Source of the DNA: DASUPK01 sp963797265
GTDB lineage: Bacteria > Actinomycetota > Thermoleophilia > Solirubrobacterales > 70-9
Assembly: GCA_963797265.1 (NCBI GenBank)
Contig: CAWCOY010000003.1
Location: forward strand, 1,168,155-1,232,154
Length of the DNA stretch: 64,000 bases
Reading direction: 5' to 3'
The notes under the pieces: model-generated
Databases searched by the model: none
What the model was told of the DNA's origin: nothing
What the model saw: only the letters and a program-made list of their open reading frames with translations
Made by a program: the position numbers and the translations under genes
Shown: piece after piece, positions 57,809 through 64,000 of the stretch
Numbering within the stretch: the first letter of the stretch is position 1
How the letters are laid out: every line of letters begins with the position of its first letter

Positions 57809-58105
57809 ATGACTCTCGCACCATCCTCACCTGCTGTACCCGGCCCGATCGGCGAAACGATGCGCGCGGACAGCCCGGGCTCTCTGCTCACCGCCGACCA
57901 GGTTGCGGAGCTGCTGTCGGTCCCGAAGTCCTGGGTCTACGCCGAGACACGAGCTGGGCGCTTGCCGCACGTTCCCCTCGGCCGGTACTACCGCTACAGC
58001 GAGCCGTCGATCCGAGCGTTCGTGGCGGGTCTGGAGCGAGGGCCGGTCCCGTACCGGAAGTACCTGACGCCGGGCAGTGAACCAGGAGGTTCACCCGATG
58101 CCTGA
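57809..58105 (+). CDS. Excisionase-like HTH protein
   Basis: The protein has 98 residues; ATG 57809 follows GGGGAGG. A MerR/HTH_17-type domain is clear: LLTADQVAELLSVPKSWVYA, ETRAGRLPHVPLGRYYRYSE and SIRAFV. Such proteins act as recombination directionality factors or regulators in tyrosine-integrase elements. It would be the natural partner of the integrase at 61396 and a candidate to bind the GGGTACTA repeats. Confidence 0.85.
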   Translation: MTLAPSSPAVPGPIGETMRADSPGSLLTADQVAELLSVPKSWVYAETRAGRLPHVPLGRYYRYSEPSIRAFVAGLERGPVPYRKYLTPGSEPGGSPDA

Positions 58106-58163
58106 GCCATTTGCAGCGCCGTGGTACTCGGCGGGGTACGCGAGGGGCCGGTCCGATGGCTGA
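58098..58163 (+). CDS. 21-residue micro-ORF with strong ribosome binding site
   Basis: AGGAGGT ends nine bases before ATG 58098, which encodes MPEPFAAPWYSAGYARGRSD G and stops at 58163. It overlaps the end of the HTH gene and the start of the terminase small subunit gene, which itself lacks a good ribosome binding site. It may serve as a translational coupling leader rather than make a functional peptide. Confidence 0.4.
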   Translation: MPEPFAAPWYSAGYARGRSDG

Positions 58164-58686
58164 TCGCACGCCCGCCAAGCGGGGCAACGGTCCCGGCCGG
58201 GGCGGTTCCGCCCGCGGCTACTCGTGGCCCCCCTTCGAGCCCGGAAACAAGGCCGCCGTCAAGCACGGCGCGCTGAGCCCTGAGCTGGTCGAGCCACGGG
58301 CACGGGAGCTGAGGCCGCTGGTCTTCGACGTGAACCCCCACCTGGCCCTGGAGCGCGACGGTGCGGCCGTCTACCGCTACTGCGTCACCCTCGCCCGCAT
58401 CGAGCGGGTGTATGCCTGGCTCGGGGAGCAGCTCGACCCCGTGTTCGATGACGCTGGCCAAGGGAACACCCATGGCGTCTACGAGCGGCTGGAGCGGTGG
58501 GAGCGGCAGGCCGACGGCGCCGAGGAGCGGTTGGCGATAGCGCCGCTGACCCGGGCGAAGCTGGGTCTCGATCAGCTCCGCGCGGTTGCGACGGCCGAGG
58601 AGACCGAGGCCTCGCGCGCCGCTCGCGAGCGACTCGATCGCCGCGCCGCCGACTTGGACGGAAACGCCGAGGAGGTTGAGGGCTGA
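58156..58686 (+). CDS. Terminase small subunit-like protein
   Basis: The protein has 176 residues from ATG 58156. A Gly-rich, basic N-terminus (GRGGSARGYSWPPFEPGNKA, then AVKHGALSPE) is the standard opening of actinophage small terminase proteins. It is followed by helical segments (RYCVTLARIERVYAWLGEQL, VYERLERWERQADGAEERLA) and an ending KLGLDQLRAVATAEETEASR. It would recognise packaging sites on element DNA. The next gene starts within its stop (TGATG). Confidence 0.75.
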   Translation: MADRTPAKRGNGPGRGGSARGYSWPPFEPGNKAAVKHGALSPELVEPRARELRPLVFDVNPHLALERDGAAVYRYCVTLARIERVYAWLGEQLDPVFDDAGQGNTHGVYERLERWERQADGAEERLAIAPLTRAKLGLDQLRAVATAEETEASRAARERLDRRAADLDGNAEEVEG

Positions 58687-58883
58687 TGGCTAACCGACTG
58701 GCCGAGTGCTGCGACTGGTGCGGGCACCGCGGCCCACGCAAGGCGATCAAGCTCCGCGGCGGACCGGCGGTGACGCTCTGCGAGCGCCGCTGCGTCGTGC
58801 TGATCCGGCGGGCGTTCGACGGCGACCCCGACGCCGAGTTCATGCTGCGGGCGCTCACCCGGCGTTTGGGGGGCGCATCGTGA
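58686..58883 (+). CDS. Small zinc-ribbon-like protein
   Basis: The protein has 65 residues. The cysteines CCDWC and, 20 residues later, LCERRC make a four-cysteine zinc-binding pattern with HRGPRKAIKLRGGPAV between. A helical tail follows. The start overlaps the terminase small subunit stop and the stop overlaps the large subunit start (GTGA). It probably binds DNA or assists packaging; no specific family recognised. Confidence 0.65.
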   Translation: MANRLAECCDWCGHRGPRKAIKLRGGPAVTLCERRCVVLIRRAFDGDPDAEFMLRALTRRLGGAS

Positions 58884-60425
58884 GCGGGCGCTACTACTGG
58901 CTCGCGGCCGACCAGGGACAGGGTGCGCTCGCGATCGACGCAATCGCCGGTTTCGTCTCTCGCACTCCGAGTCTCAATGGGCGGGTCGAGGTCCAGGCGC
59001 GCCGCGTGCTGGTGTCCTCGACAGGCGCAAGTCTTGACGTCCTGGCGGCCGACGCTCCCGGCGCCTGGGGACTGCGACCCGACGGCGTGTTCGCCGATGA
59101 GTTGGCGAACTGGTCAGACACCCCGCAACCCCGCCGGTTGTGGGAGGCCGTCTCGACCGCGGTCGCGAAGTTGAGCGGCACCGACCCCGAGTCGGATGGC
59201 CCCTCGCCGCGCGACGTGCTCGCTGAGCTGCGGATCGAAGATGGCCGCCGCTGGGTCGATGCCGCGACCGACTGGCAGCTCGCCGACGCGCTCGCCGTGA
59301 TTGAGGGCGAGCGGCCCTACCACTTCCTGACCCGAGCGCGGGGAGCGTCCAAGACCACCGACCTCGCCGCGGTAGCCCTGGCGCTTCTACTCGCGGGCGC
59401 GGAGCGGCCCGGTGCGCTGCTGGTGGTGCTGACCACCGCGGGCGACCCGGCCCACTTCGCCGCGAAGGTGCTCGACCACGCGAAGGACTCGCCGCTGTGG
59501 CGCGTCCACGAGGTACCCGGCCCGGCGCCGTGGGCTGACCCCGCCCGGCTCGAGGAGCAGCGCGCCCGACTCACCGAATCCGCTTACGCGCGCCTGTTCG
59601 AGAACCGCTGGACCGCCGCCGAGGATCGGCTAACGACAGTCGAGGCGGTGCGCGAGTGCGTGACGCTCGACGGCCCCCTCGACCACGCCCGAGAGCACGA
59701 GCCCTACGTGATCGGGCTCGACCTGGGGATTAAGCGGGACCGCACCGTCGCCGCGGTCGCTCACCGCGAGGGCTCCCGTGTCGTGCTAGACCGGATGGGC
59801 GTCTGGTCCGGCTCGCGACTGCGGCCGGTCAAGCTCGCGCGAGGTCGAGGAGTGGGTCGAGCAGGCGAGTCGCTCCTACGGGCGGGCGCGGATCGTGGTC
59901 GACCCCTGGCAGACGGTCGGGATCGCACAGCGCCTCCGCGACCGGGGGCTGCGGGTCGAAGAGTTCGCGTTCACCCCGGCGTCGGTTGGCCGACTTGCCG
60001 GGACGCTTTACGGGCTACTGCGGGACCGAACCCTCGCGCTCCCCGATGACCCCGAGCTGATCGAGGAGCTGTCGCACGTGCGGCTGCGCGAGACCTCGCC
60101 CGGGATATTCCGCATGGACCATGACGCGGGTCGCCACGATGACCGCGCCGTATCCCTGGCGCTCACCGCGGTCGAGCTGCTGCGAGAGCCAGAGCGCCGA
60201 TTCCCGTCGAGCACCCCGCACCACCCCTGGGGACGGCGCGGCGTCCCGTTGAGCCCCGTCCACGGCTCCGCCGGGCATCGCGAGTGGGCCGAGTGGCGCT
60301 GGCGGACGAGCGGCGAGAAGTGCCCGGAATGCGTCGCCCAGTTCCCCGTCCCGAGCGCGCCGCTGCCCCGGCGCGAAGGGAACTTCCTGATTCACCCCCA
60401 CCACACGAAAGGAGGTCGCCAGTGA
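58880..60425 (+). pseudogene. Terminase large subunit, block-swapped and frameshifted
   Basis: GTG 58880 overlaps the upstream stop. In actinophage TerL proteins the order is N-terminus with Walker A, then Walker B block, then LVVLTTAGDPAHF. Here the Walker B block (RYYWLAADQGQGALAIDAIA to FADELANW, residues 3-100) comes first. It is followed by the normal N-terminal block (TDPESDGPSPRDVLAELRIE to TRARGASKTTDLAA, residues 101-179), then the rest. All three junctions stay in frame. At 59840 one extra base shifts the frame; the nuclease part continues as EVEEWVEQASRSYGRARIVV to HHTKGGRQ. Packaging activity would need both changes to be tolerated or to be assembly errors. Confidence 0.8.
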
Positions 60426-60616
60426 GCGACCGACACACAAGAGCACTCCGCGATCGGGTCGAGGCGAAGTACGGCCCGATCGTGGACCAAGAGGTACCCA
60501 CCGACCCCGCCGAGCTGACGGAGTTGGCCGAGTCTGACCCGGAGCGGTTCAACGCGCTCTGGGAGGCCGGTCGCGTTCCCGCCGAGGCGCTCGGCCAGAG
60601 CAAGGAGGAGGAGTGA
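60422..60616 (+). CDS. Small acidic protein, 64 aa
   Basis: GTG 60422 lies nine bases after AAAGGAGGTC, the strongest ribosome binding site in the element, and overlaps the terminase stop. The sequence SDRHTRALRDRVEAKYGPIV then DQEVPTDPAELTELAESDPE is helical and acidic. The next gene starts in its stop (TGATG). Unknown function; position suggests a head or packaging accessory. Confidence 0.6.
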   Translation: MSDRHTRALRDRVEAKYGPIVDQEVPTDPAELTELAESDPERFNALWEAGRVPAEALGQSKEEE

Positions 60617-61233
60617 TGACGGGCAAGGAGGCAGTGGCGGAGCGAGAGCGTCTACGGACCGAGCGCCAGCGCGCTCTGACGGTCCGCGTGGAGCACGCCG
60701 ACCGAGCCAACCGGGCCCGCGAGGCGCTGCGGGCGATCCCGCGCGAGCGCCGGATGCATGTCCAGGACGCAGCGCGCGCCGGCAAGGCGACGGATACCGC
60801 GGATTTCGATCAACACGAGCGGGAGCTCCGCCAGGATGCGGAGCGAGCCAGCGAGGCCGCCCGCGAGGCGAACCGGGCGGCCAAGGCGGCTCAACGCGAG
60901 CTGATCCGGCTGCACGCCGATCACTTCCCGGCGTTCGCTGAGGCGGCCGAGGAGCTGACGCAAGCCGCCGCGGAAAGGCTGGCCAAGGCCGAGCGGAGCT
61001 ATCGGGCGGCGCATGAGGCGATCGAAGCGGCCCGCGCCGAGTGGACGCTGATCGTTAGTGATCGCGAGCGGGTACGTCGCGACCGGTCGAACCCGGGCGA
61101 CAGGGTTGGTCCCGAGTTCAAAGCGGAGGCGATCAGCCCTCCACCGCCGAACCCGCTCCCCGATCCGGCGGGCGTGTTCAGCGCACGACCGATCAGGCCG
61201 CCGGAGGTCGAGCCGGTCGAGGAGGCCGCGTAA
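60616..61233 (+). CDS. Coiled-coil protein, possible scaffold
   Basis: The protein has 205 residues from ATG 60616. Almost entirely Ala/Arg/Glu-rich helix (REALRAIPRERRMHVQDAAR, RASEAAREANRAAKAAQREL, AAAERLAKAERSYRAAHEAI) with a Pro-rich tail (SPPPPNPLPDP). The composition is like phage scaffolding or minor head proteins. It is followed by 162 non-coding bases before the integrase. Confidence 0.6.
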   Translation: MTGKEAVAERERLRTERQRALTVRVEHADRANRAREALRAIPRERRMHVQDAARAGKATDTADFDQHERELRQDAERASEAAREANRAAKAAQRELIRLHADHFPAFAEAAEELTQAAAERLAKAERSYRAAHEAIEAARAEWTLIVSDRERVRRDRSNPGDRVGPEFKAEAISPPPPNPLPDPAGVFSARPIRPPEVEPVEEAA

Positions 61234-61395
61234 CGGGGTTAGCCCTGCGAGCCGAGCGCGCGGATAGGATGCCCGCACCAGACAGATGGGGCGGCGCCGC
61301 TGGTACGGCCCGCCCCGCGGCACCCGGACGTACAGGCCGGGCGCCCCGGGAGCGTAACCGTGTTCGCCCGCCCCTCGACCGGAGGAGGTATGCAG

Positions 61396-62634
61396 ATGAG
61401 CACGACTAAGCGAAGGGCGCGACGCGCACCGGGGGCGGGGCACCTGTTCGTCCGCCGCGACAGCGCGGGCCGCGAGTCCTGGTACGGCAAGTGGTACGCG
61501 GATGCCCGTCAGGTCAAGCGGAAGATCGGCCCGAGGCGCGGGCCGGACGGGCGCGGGCTCGACCGACGCGAGGCGGAGCGGAAGCTGCGGCGGCTGGCGG
61601 AGGAGGTCGCTCCGCCGCCGGACAGCCGGGTCGGTGTCGAGGAGGCGGGCGCCCTGCTCATCGAGCACCTGGAGGCGCTCGGCCGCAAGCCCGCCACCGT
61701 TGAGGCGTACGACTCGCTGCTCCGGGTCCACCTGGCTCCGCACTTCGCCGGTTGGTCACTTGACGCGATCAACGCCGACGACCTAGAGGCGTTCGTCCGA
61801 GCGAAGGCGAGCGAGGGCAAGTCCCCCAAGACGGTCCGGAACGCGCTCGGGCTCCTGCACTCGATCTACGAGTTCGGGCAGCGGAAGGGGTGGGCTCGCT
61901 CGAACCCGTGCAAGCTGATCGACAAGCCGCGCGACGACGGCGACGCCGACATTCGGTTCCTCGAACGCGAGGAGGTAGAGGCCGTGGTCCGCGCCGAGTC
62001 GGAAGTCGGCGATGAGCTGGCGCCGACGCTGGCGCTCATGTACCGCGCTGCGGCGATGACCGGGCTGCGGATGGGCGAGCTGATCGGCCTCCGCTGGCTC
62101 GACCTGGACTGGTCAGCCGGGAAGGTCAGGGTTCGCCGCTCATACGTCCGCGGGGAGTTCTCGACCCCGAAGTCGCGCCGGGGTTCGCGGGCGGTGCCGC
62201 TCGCCGACGAGTTGGCTGCGGAACTGGAGCGGCACTTCCAGGGCTCTCCGTTTCAGGCTGACGAGGACCTGGTATTCGCGCATCCACGGCTCGGCGGCCC
62301 GCTCGACAGGTCGAAGGTCCGGAAGCGATTCAAGCGGGCGGTCGCCCGGGCCGAGGTTCGCGACGTCAGGTTCCACGACCTGCGGCACACGTTCGGTACC
62401 CAGATGGCCGGGGTCGGCGTGCCGATGCGGACGCTCCAGGAGTGGATGGGGCACCGCGACTTCAAGACGACGCTGATCTACGCGGACTACTCGCCGAGTG
62501 AGCGCGAGCGGGAGTGGATCGAGGTCGCCTTTGCCCGAAGCCCGGCCCCCGCCGCAACCGAATTTGAGAGGGGGAACCCGGCTTTACACTCGCCGCGTGG
62601 CGAGCACGATCAGGAAGCAAGGGAAAGGGCCTAA
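61396..62634 (+). CDS. int: Tyrosine integrase
   Basis: The protein has 412 residues from ATG 61396, with GGAGGAGG eight bases upstream; ATG 61390 is too close to it. An Arm-type N-terminus (HLFVRRDSAGRESWYGKWYA), a core-binding domain (VEEAGALLIEHLEALGRKPA) and the catalytic domain are present. The catalytic residues are Arg in GLRMGELIGL, Lys in KSRRGSRAVPL, HxxR in FHDLRHTFGT, His in GHRDFKTT and Tyr in YADYSPSE. It should integrate the element at tRNA-His. Confidence 0.95.
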   Translation: MSTTKRRARRAPGAGHLFVRRDSAGRESWYGKWYADARQVKRKIGPRRGPDGRGLDRREAERKLRRLAEEVAPPPDSRVGVEEAGALLIEHLEALGRKPATVEAYDSLLRVHLAPHFAGWSLDAINADDLEAFVRAKASEGKSPKTVRNALGLLHSIYEFGQRKGWARSNPCKLIDKPRDDGDADIRFLEREEVEAVVRAESEVGDELAPTLALMYRAAAMTGLRMGELIGLRWLDLDWSAGKVRVRRSYVRGEFSTPKSRRGSRAVPLADELAAELERHFQGSPFQADEDLVFAHPRLGGPLDRSKVRKRFKRAVARAEVRDVRFHDLRHTFGTQMAGVGVPMRTLQEWMGHRDFKTTLIYADYSPSEREREWIEVAFARSPAPAATEFERGNPALHSPRGEHDQEARERA

Positions 62635-63286
62635 AGCGCAGGAGCTTCAACGTGCGTTTCAGATCACCACATACGCCCATGGGTCGGCGGAATCGCTCCT
62701 CGCTGGCTACAACAGCCTCGGGAAGGAGCGCGGCCCCGGGGCACCGAGCCACGAGCAACAGGACCTGCTCCGAGCGATGCTGCTATTTGCCGGAGCGGGC
62801 CTGGACGCTTGCGCCCAGCAGGTTGTACGAGAGGCACTACCGAAGGTCGTCGCCAACAATGAGAACGCCCGGCAGGCTCTTGTCAACTTCGGGGCGCGAC
62901 AGCTTCGAAAGTCCGACGAGACAGACGTCGGAGGGATCGACGCGCGGGTCCTCGCCTCCTTGCTTCTTGGTGATCCGGAGGCCGATCTGATCGAGAGGCT
63001 GATCGACGAGCTGACCGGATCGAGCATGCAGTCTGTCGAGGAGTTAAAGCGCGTCGCATCCCACCTGGGAGCCTTGGGCTCCGAGGACCTGATGGAGGCA
63101 ATCGAGAACGTCAAGGACCCGCTCGGCGTCAGGAACCGCATCGCTCACGATATGGACGTGAAGTTCACGCAGACCACGGGGCCTAATCGCAAGGGGAGGA
63201 AGCGGGCGGACATGGTGCGGGACGCGAACTACCTCCTCACGGCCGCCGAGCAACTGATCGTTGCCGTCGACGCCGAATTGAGCTGA
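62597..63286 (+). CDS. HEPN-domain protein, possible toxin RNase
   Basis: The protein has 229 residues from GTG 62597, overlapping the integrase end by 38 bases. All-helical, with LLRAMLLFAGAGLDACAQQV and the C-terminal RNRIAHDMDVKF, an R-x4-H motif (Arg179, His184) that is the catalytic signature of HEPN RNases. A long helix follows (MVRDANYLLTAAEQLIVAVD). HEPN proteins act as RNA-cutting toxins in toxin-antitoxin, abortive infection and CRISPR effectors. The membrane-protein gene follows 49 bases later. It occupies the right-end cargo position. Confidence 0.7.
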   Translation: MASTIRKQGKGPKAQELQRAFQITTYAHGSAESLLAGYNSLGKERGPGAPSHEQQDLLRAMLLFAGAGLDACAQQVVREALPKVVANNENARQALVNFGARQLRKSDETDVGGIDARVLASLLLGDPEADLIERLIDELTGSSMQSVEELKRVASHLGALGSEDLMEAIENVKDPLGVRNRIAHDMDVKFTQTTGPNRKGRKRADMVRDANYLLTAAEQLIVAVDAELS

Positions 63287-63335
63287 GCCCGCGGGCCGCG
63301 CCCGTTTCGTCCTAACCCGGCCCGACAATGGGCGC

Positions 63336-63884
63336 GTGAGCATCGCTGCGGTGACGTCCGGTAACGATCTGACGTTCTACGAGGTTGCCGCGCAGGTGAT
63401 CCCTGTATTGATGCTCGCGCTGGTGATCGAACAACGCTTCTTCGATAAGCCTGAGGGCCGGGATCCGACAGCCAACCTATTCCTGATCGCTGTCGCCTTA
63501 CTGGCGCTTGTCGGTGAATGGATCAGCATGTCCGCCCTCGGGGACCCCGGGCGCGATCGCGCTTACATCCAGAAGACAGCGGTGATATTGGCAGTAACCC
63601 TGTTGTTCTTGCCGCTGATTATTAGGGCGGCTCGGCCCCTCTTTGCGGCCATTGCTGAGCAGGTGCCGTGGTCGCGAGTGGTCGGGTACATCTTGTTTGT
63701 TCTGGCGGTTGCGGGCGCCCTCGTCGTGGCTCTGACTGGGGCGAATGTGCTGGACGTCGGCGCTTGGGCCGCCCTGATCCTCTTTCTAGGGGTGGTTTCG
63801 ATCGGGCAATGGCGCGATTTAAGGTCGTTCGGTTCGACGGCTCGGCGAGGGCGGAGCCGGACTGGCGACGGCGAGGGTGACTGA
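63336..63884 (+). CDS. Membrane protein next to HEPN gene
   Basis: The protein has 182 residues from GTG 63336. Five hydrophobic helices (VAAQVIPVLMLALVIEQRFF, ANLFLIAVALLALVGEWISM, AVILAVTLLFLPLIIRAARP, VVGYILFVLAVAGALVVALT, AWAALILFLGVVSIGQW) and a basic tail (RRGRSRTGDGEGD) are visible. GC content is slightly lower than that of its neighbours. No family recognised. It pairs with the HEPN gene as the last unit before the right-end repeats. Confidence 0.65.
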   Translation: MSIAAVTSGNDLTFYEVAAQVIPVLMLALVIEQRFFDKPEGRDPTANLFLIAVALLALVGEWISMSALGDPGRDRAYIQKTAVILAVTLLFLPLIIRAARPLFAAIAEQVPWSRVVGYILFVLAVAGALVVALTGANVLDVGAWAALILFLGVVSIGQWRDLRSFGSTARRGRSRTGDGEGD

Positions 63885-63895
63885 GCAGACATGCT

Positions 63896-63916
63896 CGGGT
63901 ACTACGCCGGGTACTA
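63896..63916 (+). repeat. CGGGTACTA direct repeats at right element end
   Basis: CGGGTACTA occurs at 63896-63904 and 63908-63916, in the same orientation as the CGGGGTACTA pair at the left end. The next bases (GAGCGAAGC) also resemble those after the left repeat (GCGAAGC). Confidence 0.6.
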
Positions 63917-64000
63917 AACCGAGCGAAGCGGAGCGAACGGAGCAAAGCCGACGCGGCCGGGCGGAGCACGGATGCCTCCGACAGCGACCTGGGGTAGGAG

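Larger units (their letters stand above)
54724..63920 (+). mobile_element. Integrated phage-like or satellite element at tRNA-His
   Basis: All genes run rightward. A GHKL ATPase comes first, then a replication-type DUF1376-like protein, an HTH protein, terminase small and large subunits, small accessory genes, a tyrosine integrase, and a HEPN plus membrane-protein pair. Related CGGGTACTA direct repeats flank both ends (54784-54807 and 63896-63916). No portal, capsid or tail genes are present, which fits a phage satellite or a reduced prophage. The exact right end is not proven; the duplicated tRNA-His 3' end should lie beyond position 64000 or be very short. Confidence 0.7.

Noticed and set aside
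61286..61357. 23-codon ORF before the integrase
   Set aside because: No ribosome binding site and Arg/Pro/Gly composition; not enough evidence for a gene.
1..64000. CRISPR array, rRNA genes or replication origin
   Set aside because: No regularly spaced repeats, no rRNA-like stretches and no DnaA-box cluster were seen on reading the window.

Overview
The window looks like chromosome of a high-GC soil actinobacterium. The gene content (caa3-type oxidase gene order with heme A synthesis, paired SCP2 domains, LAxTG-type surface protein, GAAC-N4-GTTC SOS box, many small membrane proteins) is most like Solirubrobacterales/Thermoleophilia. This placement rests on gene content and my recollection of family sequences, not on a database search.

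Layout. Positions 1 to about 3430 are the edge of a phage-like element: a 5'-truncated glycine-rich protein, small ORFs, an HK97-fold major capsid protein and a membrane protein. 3435-6451 holds secreted and hypothetical genes. 6547-12732 is a respiratory cluster: diheme cytochrome c lipoprotein, CBS protein, two small membrane subunits, CtaB, CtaA, and homologues of oxidase subunits I and II. 12847-18158 carries an SCP2/di-iron oxidase fusion, SOS-controlled DinB, benzoylformate decarboxylase and a shortened YbaK protein. 18159-27790 is rich in palindromic repeats and gene debris (integrase tail, half EAL domain) among intact genes: acyltransferase, FAD/Fe-S dehydrogenase, PAP2, flippase-like protein and thioredoxin reductase. 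28381-37679 holds a CocE-type hydrolase, a P450 with TetR regulator and tandem operators, an EamA transporter and an acyl-CoA/3-hydroxyacyl-CoA catabolic operon. 37884-46709 carries surface proteins, a rhodanese, a GH16 glucanase behind a structured leader, and an MFS exporter divergent from a TetR regulator. 46699-54599 holds housekeeping genes (Nudix, SDR, OsmC, cobalamin adenosyltransferase, DUF1015, BudA, PurU, lipase) and tRNA-Pro and tRNA-Arg. From tRNA-His (54650) to about 63920 lies an integrated phage-like or satellite element with integrase, HTH protein, terminase genes and cargo.

Two things stand out most. First, the subunit I homologue of the oxidase cluster lacks all six metal-binding histidines, and its subunit II lacks both CuA cysteines, while both keep the fold signatures and neighbouring heme A synthesis genes look intact. 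This looks like a coherent, non-redox oxidase-derived membrane complex. Second, the tRNA-His element has a terminase whose Walker B block precedes Walker A (adjacent blocks swapped in frame). It also carries likely defence cargo at both ends: a GHKL/MORC-like ATPase on the left, and a HEPN protein with a membrane protein on the right.

Several genes carry single-base frameshifts or internal deletions (3931, about 42460, 59840, the YbaK, cyclase and EAL genes). Some may be sequencing or assembly errors and others real decay, and the window alone cannot separate them.
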